A DNA stretch of 64,000 bases from Mermis nigrescens (Eukaryota; Nematoda; Enoplea; Mermithida; Mermithidae). The notes under the pieces are model-generated. The model saw nothing but the letters and a program-made list of their open reading frames with translations, did not search any database and had not been told where the DNA came from. The stretch is taken from the NCBI GenBank assembly GCA_036768485.1, contig JAVLUZ010000145.1, positions 18,664,706 through 18,728,705 of the forward strand, given 5' to 3'. Each line of letters opens with the position of its first letter. Position 1 is the stretch's first letter. Of the stretch, positions 1 through 15,946 are shown one piece after another. Position numbers and translations under genes: made by a program.

Positions 1-3000
1 ATAATTCGACGCGATTTAAATAACATTAAGCCAAAATTGTTTGTTTACTGCTCCTTTTATTTCCATTTTGACTGGTTTAGTCTGTGCGGAACAGCAGCCT
101 TTCTATCACGGGTTATTACATTCAAACGCCAATGTTTTAATTGGCTAGTAGTTGCCAAAATGTGCAACCTTTGATTGACGATCAATTATTGTGCAGCAAC
201 TCTAAATACTGTAGAGCGGATCATGTGAATGATATACAATTAATAAGGCTTCGAAATACAAAAACTTGCATTTAAATGTCTTACGATTCTGCAAAGTTAC
301 AGGGTTACAAAGGCAAATAATATTTCTGGCAGATGCTTTCATGACTAACAAAAACGAATTCGGCTTAATTTTTTGTCGACCCACAGTAGCTTATCTCCAT
401 AAATAAAACTTCGCCACGTTGTTACAAAGGTCATAGGCTCTTGAACAAAACAAACCGCGTTTAACTTGATCAAATATTGAAGAAGTTATAACGACTAAAT
501 ACGACATTCGTTTTTTAGCCTCTCTGTACAACTTACGTATAGGTCACAGCTTTTAATTAAGGATGAGAAAAACTGTAGCAGAAAAAGTGTGGTCCATTGT
601 TCAAAATCGATAAAAGACCATGACTGAAAGAATGTACAAATAGACCTGGAAGCATCCTCCCTATTTTCTTGCAGATATTTACTCATAAGAGGTTAGTTAC
701 GTGATAGACAGCAACCGAGTTCGGGACCGAAAGCTTGATTCTAGCGGTATACTTGATTCTTTAGGTATTTTGGATTCTGGGGGGTCCGGATGGGCAGCGA
801 CCATATATGATTCCCTTAATAGTTTTTTCACCCCTCCCCTTGAATCCGCGATTTTTCGAAAGTTACCGCAAGTTTCCAAAAACTCATAGAAAAAGTGTTG
901 TTTTAAGCCTTTCTTGTCATCTATTTGCTCATAAATGTCTGATTTTCGGCGCTTCGCGCCATATACTAATTTTTTAAACTCTATTTTGTTACATTTGTTC
1001 GACTTTTCTTAATTCTTTTGAAATTTTTTGTTTTCGTGCTCTAGAAGGATAGAGCGTCGTCAGAAACGCCGATAAACGCTGTTTTTGGCGCACACCCACA
1101 CTACTTGTTCTTGGCGCGTGGAATTTGACCCCCCCCGTTAGAATGGCAACTGATTCCCCGCAAAATAGCTGCGACCCCGAAGAATGGTCAATTTTTTGTA
1201 AGAGTTGTAAAAAGTGCGCCTTTTTAAGCGTATTTAGCTTGCTTCTGGCTCAAAATCTCAAATTTTCGACGCTTCGCGCCATATACACATTCTTTTACTA
1301 TATTATGTTCAATTTCCTCGATTTTTTCTAAAGTTTTTCAATTTTTTTTGCGTTTTTATGTTTTAGAAAGAAGGAGTATTGTTTGAAACGTAGGAAAACA
1401 GTGTTTTTGACATTTACTCACGTTTTTAGCCCAAAAAAGGCACTTTTGAAAAAATTTTCGGGCCTGACTCCCCCTTCCCCCAGATACCCCATGATGTACA
1501 CGTTATGGTACCCACGCTTTTTGGACCCAAACGTAACACTTCAAGATTTTCCCCTTCCAGAAATCTTATGTTGTGCATGTCTGACGGCAACCAAATCTTG
1601 AAGGTCTGTTGGAGTACAAATTGAACGAAAAGTGTGTTGAAGATTCAATTCTGTTGGTCTACCGGATTACCAGGAAGGGTAGGGGTTCGGATGCTGGAGG
1701 TGCATACCTCCCGATCCAGTAGCGTTATCCCTTCTGACTACACAGTTGTTTGTTGCTTATATGTTTTAAAAGCCGCCATAAAAGGGGCGCGCGGTTTCGT
1801 TTGAACAAAAATTACCTAGAAAAGGCTTATTATATTTAATATTTGATGGACTGGATATTCAATAAAAATAAAAAAATTTCCAATTACCCAACTGTCAGCG
1901 TTGCTTTAAGGCCCGGAGACAGGCTTTTGTTGTGATCTGACCTAATTATATTGTTTTTAAATTAACGCAGTTCATTTTTCAAAAGAGTATGCACCTAAGA
2001 TGGCCAAATAGAACGTTGCTGCCCAAGGTTTCCCCAAAACTTTTTAAACGGAAATCGACAATATACAAGCGTAAATAAAAATTATGTATGCTGAAGGCCT
2101 GCTCAAAAATGTAATTCATATGCGAAAAATTGTGAGTTTTAATCGCAATTTAAAATGCTCATTTTGTGCAATCAATGAGCCGAAAAATTGAAATTTTTTT
2201 CGAACGATCGAAAATCTAAAGATCCGTTGGGAGCTTCGCTTAGATGAAGTCCAATTCTGAACTGATAGTATTTCAACCATGTTATCTGAACCTGGCCGCC
2301 GAATGTCATGCATAAATTAAGAACTTTCGAACGAGTACGCTAAATTTATCATACATTAGCTAATAATAGTGTTGATATTTGTGTCGAGTCGTACTTTAAA
2401 GGCGAAGTGCTCGGTTTGAGAGAGGCTAAGCATGAACAGACAATAACATTCAACGAGGGTGATAGCGTGTCGTTGATAGGGCCCGTAGCGTTGTGTCATA
2501 TTTTTGCCTACCATATTCCGTTGTCAGATGAGCAGTCCCCATTGAATACAAAACTTGAGGGTAAGCCGTTAAGTTTCAAAGTTCATTAATGAATTGTAGT
2601 GCACGTAAAATGTGCTAGGAACTCGCAAGCTTATTCTCCATCGGCCGTACGATAGCAGTGTAAAGTGAAGAAACGTATATCTCACGCGGTTTTGCTTTTC
2701 TCTTTTTTCTCAACATACTCTCAAAAATGCTGTAAAAACTTGAAATATCTGAAGGATCTCTATGATTTCATGCGCTAGAACGAATGTGATTATTTTATGA
2801 TTCGAGTGAAAGCAATTTTCGATTTACTTTTATTTTGGCGAAGTTTTAATGAATCGATAATTTCCTCATTTTTACATATCAACTAAATTTGAACGAATCT
2901 TATGATTGTACCACCACATTCGTATCATTCGTACTTCCAACGTTTTCAGGTGCCTTTATTGTGCTGGGTGTCGATGGACCCATTTTGTTCTTAAATAACT

Positions 3001-4132
3001 TTTTTATGGACTTATCAAATTTTAATTTCCCTTATTGTTTTAGAAGTAAAAGTATGATTTTATGGGGATCCTTTCGAAGAAAAAATTGAAAATTCTCGAA
3101 ATACATTTCACAGACATCCGCTAGAATAGATTTCGGCACATTTTTGAATTAATAGACTCAAAATTTTTAGGCGCTCTACGAAGTACTTCTTGTTTTTGCA
3201 TAAGTTTTCTTTTCAGACAGTCCATGTTTGAGTGAAGGGTCAACACTCTCTAGTGCATCGCGCTTTTCATTTCGATACGCCAGAAAAACAATATTTCAGT
3301 ATAGTCGAGCTTGAATATAAAGTTTAGAAATCGTTTGTTTTGGTTATTTTATGTAACATATTTTATCTTCATCGTAATCAAGGTTTTAAATATTTTATTT
3401 TTCTTTCTCTTTGAATTCGAAGAGCCTGCAAAATAAATGCTCACAATCTTCACTTTTTTTTGCGTATCTGCAAGTAGTTGTAGAAATAATTCACTTCAAG
3501 GTAGGCCCTAAATTTAGAAGGCCAGCTATGCTTCTGATCAAATGCAGATAAATTTTATCATTAGATGATTATAAAATATTGGCGATTTTTTGGAGACAGG
3601 TGCATCATGATTCGTACAATGTTTTTGGCAATTTTTACAGTTGTCCGTAGTATTCCCTGTAATTTCTTATCGCATTCAAACAGTAATTTAATCAAACATG
3701 TACGTAAAAGATTCAATTCTTTATATATTGAGTGCTCGAAGAATCCGTGCTGTAGATTTTTGATTAGATAAACACCGATCGAAAAAATCACGAGGAGTTG
3801 AATCGGATTAGCATTAAACACAAGACACCTAATTTGATTGTGATTACCCATTTTCATGCCTTTTAGTTTGGTTTTATCAATTGAGAAAGTCCACAATATG
3901 TTTTTTATCGACCCAGGAATAAAAATAATTATTATATGATGAAAAGCTCTGTTAAAATTCCGCACCAGTAATCGAATTTTTAATTTAGCAAACTTCTAAC
4001 ATTTTTTATATGTTGGGTATAAAATTTTGTAAATTTTGATTGAATGGTAAACTTTTCTTCAAAAACGAAACGGGTTATAGTTAGTGAGGCCATCATGTAC
4101 TAATTGAAATTCCGCCAGAAGCTTTGTCATTC
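1..4132. other. AT-rich non-coding stretch
   Basis: No convincing gene on either strand; open frames are short, overlap each other and match no family I recognise. Visible structure is limited to repeat fragments. A GGCGCTTCGCGCC hairpin lies at 948-960, and a diverged copy at 1268-1280 has the same flanking text (GCTTCGCGCCATATAC). Both motifs recur inside the hAT-type element at 4463-5343, so 900-1600 is probably an old relative of that family. The rest shows nothing I can name. Confidence 0.6.
1673..1735. repeat. Imperfect inverted repeat (hairpin)
   Basis: The inner arms GGAGGT (1696-1701) and ACCTCC (1706-1711) surround a 4-base loop. Outer arms GAAGGG and CCCTTC extend the pairing with internal mismatches. 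It may be a fragment of a structured repeat; no function can be assigned. Confidence 0.4.
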
Positions 4133-4140
4133 AATCGAAG

Positions 4141-4319
4141 CAGTGGCGGATCTAGGATTTTCCTAAGGGGGGGGGCGGAACCCTGACTTAGGCGGAGAAT
4201 TTAGCCGTTTTAACCCGAAATCGCTAAAAATCTCTCAAAACTCCTTAATTTTGCGCACTATTTTGGGCCAATGGGGAAGGGCGGCCGCCCCCCCGCCCCC
4301 TCCCCTAAATCCGCCCCTG
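4141..4319. mobile_element. Short non-autonomous hAT-type element (MITE)
   Basis: The left end reads CAGTGGCGGATCTAGG and the right end reads CTAAATCCGCCCCTG, which are imperfect terminal inverted repeats of about 15-30 bp. The 8 bases before the left end (4133-4140, AATCGAAG) match 7 of 8 bases after the right end (4320-4327, ATTCGAAG). CAG...CTG termini with an 8-bp target duplication are typical of the hAT superfamily. The element is 179 bp, has G- and C-rich subterminal tracts and no coding capacity. Confidence 0.75.
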
Positions 4320-4462
4320 ATTCGAAGTATTCTACATTTTTTATCGAAGCGAAAATAAGGTAATACGGTTTTAACGAAATTCGTGTCGACATGGTGTGCG
4401 TTTATAATTTAAATATAATTATATTTACATGTTTCGCAAAAATTAATGATCTTGTGTAGTAA

Positions 4463-5343
4463 CAGGGGCGGACTTAATGGGGGAGACGGGGGTGGCCTCC
4501 CCCATTGGCCAAAAATATTTGCGAGATAAAGAATGGATATGCAATTTGTATTGATTTTTAGCCGTCAGTGACCATAATTTCTCAAATTTTCCGGCGCTAC
4601 GCGCCGGATGATACCTATTAATGACATTTATTTACTTTTTTGCGACCTGGAAGCACGGTTTCTTTGAATTCAACAAAGATTTTTCCCGATGTACAAAGAC
4701 TTTTTCGGGACCGTCTTTGTACATGTACAAAGATTTTTTGGTAGACAAAAACCTCAAAAAAGGTCTCAAATTCGCCAACCTTTTCGGCGCGTCGCCAAAA
4801 TATGTAATTGTGTGTCCTATATATCTTTATAATAACTATATCTATATATAACTATATCATAATACCCAAAAATTTGTGTGTACAAAATGTAGAAAGACTT
4901 TTAGGGACCATCTTTGTACATGTACAAACGGATTTTTGTGCGAAAAAACTAAAGTGGAAGCCATTTTCTGTTCATATAGGTTTTAAAACAATTTTAACAG
5001 CAGAAACAGCTATTTTTGCATTCGATGTTTCGTTCGCATCAAATGCTATAAATCCAGGAAATCAAGCAGCAAATCATGCCTTTAGACGTCTATCTGCCTT
5101 AATTTCACGAATTTTTCGGCGCTTCGCGCCAGATTTTTGTTAAAGTCAAAGAAATTTAATGATTTTTTCGAACAAAACTGTCTAAAATTTTAAAATTTGT
5201 AGAAAAAATATTGCGTCAAAAGTGATTTTATTTAAAGTAACGCTTTTTCGCGCGTTGAGGGCAAGTTTTTGGACCTATTTTTGACTGTTTTCGGAAAAGT
5301 TTGGATACCACCTACTCTAAGAAAAATCCTAGATCCGCCACTG
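4463..5343. mobile_element. Non-autonomous hAT-type element, 881 bp
   Basis: It begins CAGGGGCGGACTTAATGG and ends CTAGATCCGCCACTG, with a perfect 8-bp target duplication TGTAGTAA on both sides (4455-4462 and 5344-5351). There is no transposase. The interior carries two kinds of hairpin: CCGGCGCTACGCGCCGG at 4591-4607 and GGCGCTTCGCGCC at 5118-5130, plus the palindrome TTTGTACATGTACAAA near 4717 with a variant near 4912. The same internal text recurs at 11040-11545 and 13691-13835, so this is the reference copy of a family dispersed through the window. Confidence 0.85.
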
Positions 5344-5525
5344 TGTAGTAATGATTCAAAATTGCCGATAATACAACATAGAAAAGAAAAAAAGACTAAA
5401 AAAATTCCTTATCCAATCTTTCCTCAAGTCATCGCTCAGAGTAAATCGTTGATATTTTAAATTCAGGCAAATTGGTCGCGTAATTTTTAGTTGTCCTCGC
5501 GGTAAAAAATCGAGCTTGTTCTGTT

Positions 5526-5802
5526 CACTTGTGAGTTGTGTTGTGACCACATCTAGGCGTGGGGGGGGCTTGGGGTATGCTCCCTGAGAAACCAAAATAC
5601 CCCCCAGAAATCAAATTTTGAAATTTTTTTTGTTTTTTCGCAATTTTTGATGCCAATGGATAGTGCTCGATGAGAAAAGTTGAAAAATGGTGTTTTTTGG
5701 CCATACCATCATTTTTAAGGTAATTTTTTGACCTTTGAAAAATCTTGCACCCTTCCTCCCAGAATTTCCTTGCTGCCCACGTATGGTTGTGACCCATACA
5801 TT
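5526..5802. mobile_element. Putative MITE relic, TGGGC-type ends
   Basis: The right end, on the minus strand, reads GGTCACAACCATACGTGGGC. The left end carries a related but diverged sequence (TGTGACCACATCTAGGCGTGG). The interior resembles 12430-12690 (inverted), 45070-45190 and 6120-6300: long poly-T runs, a segment reading TGGTGTTTTTTGGCCATACC, and G- or C-rich subterminal tracts. The better-preserved ends are seen in the copies at 37161-37634. No target duplication could be confirmed here. Confidence 0.4.
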
Positions 5803-8159
5803 GATTATCATCTGCATTTACTTTCTATTCAGCATGCTGAACCGAGGATCAATGACGATCTCAAGAACTGATAAATGAATTTTGATTTTATTTTATCATG
5901 TTTTTATGAATTCGTGCCTTATTTTTGACGCTTTGAGTAGATTAAGATTTTTATGGCGGCTGAATGGTTTTAATTTTCGATTTTATTGTTTTTTACTTTT
6001 TTATAATATGGTTTTATTTTATTGTTATGATTTTGATTCAATTGGCTCTAATAAATTGATACAAAACAATAAACAGCAGATTTCCAGACTCCGATACATC
6101 TCTTAATTAAGCGTCACGATGAAATTTCAAAGATTTTGTTTACTTTTTCTGCGATTTTTAGATGGCAATGGATAGGTAGTAGACGATAAACGTCCAGAAA
6201 TAACGTTTTTTTACGCCTCCTCCCACCTATTTACGGAACCTTTTTGACCTAAAAAATTTTTCGGACCCCTAGAGTCCGGTCGATGCCCATGTATGGGTTT
6301 TAATTTCAAGTAATATTCACATTTTTTATGCTTCATCTATTCGCATACGAATATCATTCGAATCAATCTCGATTTCACATGAGAAATAATGCATTTCGAT
6401 CAAATACTTATTTGACTATGGAAATAAACGGAGAATGACGTGATTAAAAACAGAAACATATTCACTAGGCCGCATCCTAATTGTGGGTCCTGTCATAGGC
6501 ATTTGATGAATCTGAAATCGTTGAAAAATATGTGAAATAATAGGGTATTTCCCCTTCCAGGAGTTCAACCCGATCCTCTCCCGCCTATTTGTGTTGGACA
6601 CAAAGTCCTAGACTTTTTATGTATCAGATTAATCAATTGTTGAGCACAATATTGTCGGTAACATTAGATGTTAAAACATGCATTTTTAGCTGAATCGGGA
6701 CAACGATTGCTTTTATCGAAAAGGCAGGTTTTTATGCTTTTTCTCAAATATCTTCGGAAAGAGTTTTTTATTAAAAGAACTGACGATAGAGGCTTACTCC
6801 ACAGAAATGCTTTTGAGCTTTTAAAACAAGTATCAAAGTTATAGCTCCTGAATTCTCGGCAAGAATGAATATTTCGGAATTTGTTTAATAACTACTCAAC
6901 GTTTCCCATGGATTTTCTATCAATTTATAGAAAAATGAACACTCTACAGGCTATTGACAGTTATTTTGCGGCGGCAGGGTGTTAAAAAATGGTACACTAC
7001 CAATAAAGGTTTAATAAATAGTAAACATAGAGTTAACGATTGAAACTTTGTAAGAGACGTTCAATGTTAGCTTGCTTGTCTGATAAAATTTTTTTACATG
7101 ATAAAAATCTTTTCTATCTCCAGGGCTTTTCTCCTAAAATTACGCAGTTCGAGTTTTGGCGCAAAATTTTTCGAAGATTTTTGCCTTAATAGTGATGTCT
7201 GATATTTTGTAGAAACATTTTTACAAAACTTCTTGTACAAAATGTGAATTAACAATATTGCACACACACACCTGAAAAAGCAAATTTCCGAGCGGGCAAT
7301 TGTCCGTCAACAAAAAATCAATAATTTCGTCGATCGATTCTGCTACTATTCAAAATTGTCTGTCTAAGCTATTAGCGGTCGTTGTGATTATTGTTATTAT
7401 CGTTGTCATTGCGATTATTGTCATTATAGTGATTCTCTCAATTTTCGCAGAAATTTTTTCAATAAATTTGTTGCGCATAAACTATAACTGTGTAGGTACT
7501 TTAAGGAACAAAGCTGTGGATTTGAAAAAACGGTTCCCTTTCTACAAAATTTTGACAAGCGAGCAACCAAACAGCGGACTACACTCTGATGGAGCTTCAA
7601 TTGTTAATTTCAAGTATGCGATACAATATATTATTTTTAGTAGCGTACCATTTTTTATTGAAAAACCCTGTATATTTGTGTAAGATATTGACGCTTATTC
7701 CAATTTTTCGCCCAATTTTAGTCGTTATTCTAATTCTGTAAACGTCTTGCTACAGCAAAAGAATAAGACCATTAGATAGAGAATTTTTTACTTATTCTAA
7801 AATAAATTTGGAATTTTGATCCAATTTTCAATTTGAAAATTGAAAATTGGGTGTTTTCAATTTCAAAAGTCACAACACATTGTGCTCGTGTATTGATTGA
7901 GTGAGGATTTGCAATGTGAATTCGTTGGTTAAATATTTGTGCTTGATTATAAGTGAACTGCACATTAAGAAGAAATAACTTAATGCAGTTTTAATTTGAA
8001 AATGGATGGTGTCAATAAGGTTGTCTTGTTTAAAAAGGATAATGCTGATGTTAAGAACAATATTGTTTTCCGCGTTCTCGGACTGTTGTCATTATTGTGG
8101 CATGTTACTGATTGTGTTTACTGACTGATGTACTGAAATCACGCTAATTAAAAGTAGTG
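5803..8159. other. Non-coding stretch with repeat relics
   Basis: No gene is seen. The segment 6120-6300 is a decayed relative of the TGGGC-type MITE. An open frame at 7300-7683 has an isoleucine/valine-rich run that comes from a degenerate ATT/GTT-type simple repeat at 7380-7440, so it is not taken as a membrane protein. A short inverted repeat of CAATTTTCAATTTG type lies near 7820-7850. Confidence 0.5.
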
Positions 8160-8161
8160 TA

Positions 8162-9049
<888 letters not shown>

Positions 9050-9399
9050 TAGGTAGCGCGTTAGCGCGATACCTATAATATACTTAGGTACCCCTAACAC
9101 CTGTGCACCCCCTCTACAGCTATAACAGGACACATCTAGAAGGTGCGTTTTTTTAAAGATGGATAATAAAAAAATTCGCCGCCCATGATTTTTTGTTTTT
9201 TCTTGAAACTTAAAACTTGCTGTGTAAAGAAGGTGTAAAGTTTTTGTGTAATGTTATAACATAGGATAAATTCTGGGAGGTTTTTAGGCGGCATGTGGAC
9301 AACTCAGTATTGACTCCTCAAATAAATTAATGGCACAGGTTTGTAGAGGAAGGGATGCTCCAAATTAAATTTTTTTGTTTGTTGAAATTCGCATTAGTT

Positions 9400-10260
9400 C
9401 TCGAATGGGAGTGTAAAGAGTGCGAAAATCTGGGGGTGAAAAAGCACATTTTGGTCGAGTTTTCAACTTGTTTATGTCTGATACTAACTCCGGTTATGAG
9501 TTTTTAAAAATGTTTTCTTGTAGAGCGGATCAAGGACTACAATGTGCTTACAAGCAGACTTTTCTACGCTCAATAGGGAGTTAGGTCCTGGGGTTTGAAG
9601 TTTACACTCTAGTCGATGGTGTAAAAAACAGATTTAAATAAGAATTCTCTGCCAGCTTTTTCCGCTCATGAGTCGGACTAAAATTAGTGTAAAGGTAATC
9701 AAGCAGCTTCTAGGGGCTACACGTCGCAGCAAACCGCGTTCAAAAAAACGCAATATTGAGTTATTTATAGGGGTGTAAAGTTCGAAATCAGACGTGAAAA
9801 ATGGGCAAAAAGATTGGTAAATCATATCTAATAATTTTTGCAACAGAATTTTTGCTCGTAGAAACGTATTACGACTGGAAAGCTACAAACTGTACCAAAC
9901 CGAATTTCTTTACACTCAATGGGGAATACGGTACGGATTTTTAAAGTTTACAATGTTCTGAATGATGGAAAATTTGTCTTTGGGTTTTGTTCGCCACTTT
10001 CTCCTTTCAGAAGTCAGGATAGGTCCAATAGAATAAAAATAAAGTGCCTTATATGGGGTGTATGTCATAGCGAATCGCGTATGTCTACACCAATATTAAG
10101 CGAGTGTAAAGTCAAGAATGGGGTGCTTTAAACAGGTTTCTGTCTTGTTTCTTTCTGCCAGCTTCTCCGGTTATGAGTCAGGGACATGATTCTCAAGTCT
10201 GTAAATGAACCTGAAACCAAATTCGATACGCAATTTTGGTGCGTATGTTTACACTTAACA
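9400..10260. repeat. Diverged tandem repeat, about 170-bp unit
   Basis: Related phrases recur at roughly even spacing: CTCCGGTTATGAG near 9489, CCGCTCATGAGTCGG near 9662, CTTTCAGAAGTCAGG near 10005 and CTCCGGTTATGAGTCAGG near 10167. They alternate with GTGTAAAG or TTTACACT phrases. The copies are strongly diverged, so unit borders are uncertain. The flanks 9050-9400 and 10260-11040 share the GTGTAAAG/TTTACAC wording and may be older copies; no gene is seen in them. Confidence 0.4.
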
Positions 10261-11039
10261 GTTCAGTAAAGTCGTTTAAACCAAATGTTAATTTATCCTT
10301 ACGACATTATGGAGACTTACTATTTTCATAAAAGTTGGTCGTAATATCGAAGCAATATCAAAATTACGATTCTGACTAAAATCTTTTTTACACTAGGTGT
10401 TAACATATCGTTTACACTACATATTAATCTTCGTTTCAGAGCCTTGCGGAAACCGAATTTTTTTCCATATGACTAGAAATTTTTAAGGAATCAAGTGTGA
10501 GAAGTCGGTTAGACACATTTTTGTACACAACAGTGATGTAAACTGTTTTACACCTAATGTTAATTTGTCATCAGACCATTGTGGAGACGTGATGTCTTTA
10601 TAAATGTTGATTGTAATATTCGCGTAATATCAGATTTACTAATCCGACTGAAATCTTCTGTGCATATGAACTTTTGACCTATAGCCTTGCAAAAACATAA
10701 TATTTTTCTTAAATTCAAAAAAAACAATAAATCAAGTGTGAGATATATTGTATGTAGTCACTTGAAACTTTCAGAAACCTCGCAAATAACAGCACTTTTT
10801 TCGCCAACTGCCCGCAGAAAATTTATGCCCTCAGACGATAATGCCAGTGCGTAATCTCTAAAGTGCTGTTTTGTTAGAAGGATGCTCGAAGAACTCGAAA
10901 AAGTTGTTCTTATTGTTTTTATTTCGAGGTTGATGAGAAAAGAAGCAAATTCTTGACGAACCGTTCGCGAAAAAATGGCGTTTATTTGTGAGTGGTACTG
11001 TACATACAAATACAGTAAATCGAGCTTCTAAATGTCTTG

Positions 11040-11545
11040 TCAGTCGAGATTTCGCAAATTTTTCGGCGCTTCCCGCCGAATTTTAGCTGAAGTCATAGAA
11101 ATTTATGAAATTTTTCCGCACAAAATTGTTGAAAATTTCAAAATTTTTTGTAAAAATATTGCGTCAAAAGTGATTCTATAGTCTGTTTCACGAAACCTTG
11201 TGCATGGATCGCGATTCTTCAGTCGATATAAATCGTTTGCAAAAGCGGTTCAAATATAAGCAGCGATCATGATAATTGGCATAGCATTGGATAAACAAAT
11301 GGAGTTTTACTGTGCAAAATTTCATTACAGTAAGACGACTAAAAACCACTTTTGTATGTACATAGCTACCCGAAAGGTCGAAGAAAATTGATTTTCATGC
11401 ACAAGGTTACGTGAAATAGAATATGTATAGATAAAAGTATAGACCACACAAAAAGCGTAAAAATCGCGTTTTTGTTGCAAAGAGCAAATTTTTGACATGT
11501 TTTTGGTGGTTTTTGTAAAAGTTAGGGTGAAAATCCTAGATCCAG
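11040..11545. mobile_element. Relic of the 881-bp hAT-type family
   Basis: It follows the second half of the element at 4463-5343: a TTTTTCGGCGCTTCCCGCCG hairpin, then TATTGCGTCAAAAGTGATT, and a right end reading AAATCCTAGATCC. The 5' part is missing, the final CTG terminus is lost, and the copy is interrupted at 11182-11422 by another element. Confidence 0.6.
11182..11422. mobile_element. Nested MITE with ~25-bp inverted repeats
   Basis: The left end reads TGTTTCACGAAACCTTGTGC. The right end, on the minus strand, reads TATTTCACGTAACCTTGTGC. They are close inverted repeats about 240 bp apart. The text on either side continues the hAT-family relic, so this is an insertion into it. TATAG occurs just outside both ends (11178-11181 region and 11426-11430), a possible target duplication. 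It has no coding capacity. Confidence 0.6.
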
Positions 11546-12148
11546 TACCTACCTTGTCGTACCTACTACATTAGTGCTTACCAACATTATTCATACACGC
11601 AATGTGATAAATATCATTTTAAAATTTACTGAAACAAGCACGCAATAACATGCAAGAATTTTTCCACATATGTATAAGTATTTAGCTATCTTAAATCATA
11701 GCGATTGGGCGAAAATCATTGCGCCCCGTTTGCTACGCAATCTACCCAACTGTAAAGAAATGTCCACTTGAACGACGCATGCATTTTACGTTGAAATGCA
11801 TGTTTCTTAGGTCTATTAGCCAGTGCATCGCTGCGAGCAGTCAACTTTATCGGACTAAATAAGAGTCACCGAGAAGTAAAATGACAAAACGTGAGATTAT
11901 TTGTTGAAGTTGCATCATGGTCGAAGTAAGCAACGATCAGAAGCGATAAGTGAATTCCAGCTTGAGCACAGAAAATAATGCTGCTTCGAACTTCAGCTAA
12001 ATAATATCGCTAACGCGCGGAGTCGGAATATAATTCATACACAATGCAAGTATAAATTGCTAAGATGGAAGCAGTACCTAATGACATTCGCTACAACACT
12101 GACACAGATAGGAATAACTACTATTTTTCGCTAACAAAAAGTTGGGTA
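11546..12148. other. Non-coding, nothing recognised
   Basis: No gene, RNA gene or clear repeat seen. Confidence 0.5.
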
Positions 12149-14455
<2,307 letters not shown>

Positions 14456-14555
14456 NNNNNNNNNNNNNNNNNNNNNNNNNNNNNNNNNNNNNNNNNNNNN
14501 NNNNNNNNNNNNNNNNNNNNNNNNNNNNNNNNNNNNNNNNNNNNNNNNNNNNNNN
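14456..14555. other. Assembly gap (100 N)
   Basis: Exactly 100 undetermined bases, the conventional placeholder for a scaffold join of unknown size. Sequence on the two sides need not be adjacent in the genome. Confidence 0.99.
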
Positions 14556-15584
14556 ACATTAGTGAGCTACACCGATCCTATTATCTGCTGCAAAGCACCC
14601 AGCATATACAACAACTTGTTATGCCCTAAAGTATGCATTGATTGTTAATACAGTATGTCCTCAAACATCTTTGTCCATTCAGCCAAATGTGAAGCAAATG
14701 CTTTCAAAAATACATCAAATTGATTTAATCTAATCATAGATACAACAAACCACAACCATATTACCAATCTAGCTTACTTTTTGTAAATATGTTGCAAAAT
14801 TTGATCAAAAGATTATATTATTTTTGTCAATTTTTTACAGGCCCCGGCTAAAAAGGCGGCCCAGCACATCTCTACTCCCCTCTCCTTCTGCACCTGGAGA
14901 AGCACAGGTTCCTATAGGGGTGGGGGATCCCCCTTCCTCAGGGTCTAACACTCTTAGATGATTTCAGCGACACCAAGTAGTACATTTCTGCTTTTACCTA
15001 TAAAATGAAGTTGAAATAAGCTTTAAAAGATGCCAGAATTGGATTAATAGAATAGCACTTTTCTGCGCAAATTAGCTTTTGTATAGACAAAACTCTAAAT
15101 TGATGGTCTCAAATATCAGGATTTGCAGTACTGAGATGATAATTTTACAATATAGACAAAAGCATGCAGCCTGAATTTTTGTCTTGTGGCTAAATTGCTC
15201 AATTAATGTAGCAATGCAAGTGAGCTTAACACACACTTTTCCAATAAAGTGTGGAATTTAAATAGTATTGTGTATACAATATGAGTATTTCTGCCAAATT
15301 TCTGTGTGCTTAGGCTACTAGCTCTTTATCAATTAACAAGCAACATTTCAAGCACTCTGTGCAATAGCATGCTTACACCTAACAATAAGACAGATAACAC
15401 AGTGTCACAAATACAAATTTCTGTACAGATGCTTAACAGCGTGTACACATTATGCTTTACTTGCCTTATTAACTTAGGCAATAGAAACAAGGTTTTTGGA
15501 TGCAATATACCCCTTTAATTGTGGCTGAATTCGGATATTTGAACATTTATATAACTTTCTTCTGACTTTTACGAGTTTTGTTCC
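14556..15584. other. Non-coding, nothing recognised
   Basis: No gene seen. A pyrimidine tract ending in CAG at about 14841 is followed by some 70 GC-rich bases (GCCCCGGCTAAAAAGGCGGC), which could mimic a splice acceptor plus exon. The open frame is short and has no recognisable product. Confidence 0.4.
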
Positions 15585-15946
15585 AAATTTTACAAGCTTT
15601 GTTCCAAACTTTACAAAAATGTTCCAAACTTTACAAAAAATGTTCCAAACTTTACAAAAATGTTCCAAACTTTACAAAAATGTTCCAAACTTTACAAAAA
15701 TGTTCCAAACTTTACAAAAAATGTTCAAAACTTTACAAACTTCCTATGTTATAACGTGTAAAATGTGTTCCAAACTTTACAAAAAATGTTCCAAACTTTA
15801 CAAAAATATTCCAAACTTTACAAAAATGTTCCAAACTTTACAAAAATGTTCCAAACTTTACAAAAAATGTTCCAAACTTTACAAAAAATGTTCCAAACTT
15901 TACAAAAATGTTCTAAACTTTACAAAAATGTTCTAAACTTTACAAG
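15585..15946. repeat. ~20-bp tandem array (TTCCAAACTTTACAAAAA)
   Basis: About 16 near-identical copies of a 20-21 bp unit of the form ATGTTCCAAACTTTACAAAA. The array is interrupted once, at about 15738-15768, by a spacer containing CTTCCTATGTTATAACGTGT. Small length differences sit in the A run. The same spacer interrupts the array at 16482-16886, and related arrays lie at 36290-36780 and 38510-39010. Repeats are direct and contiguous, unlike a CRISPR array. Confidence 0.9.

Noticed and set aside
7300..7683. Possible small membrane protein with an Ile/Val-rich helix
   Set aside because: The hydrophobic run is a degenerate ATT/GTT simple repeat and the rest matches nothing.
14841..14960. Possible host exon after a splice-acceptor-like tract
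   Set aside because: The frame is short, has no recognisable product and no matching donor or neighbouring exon.
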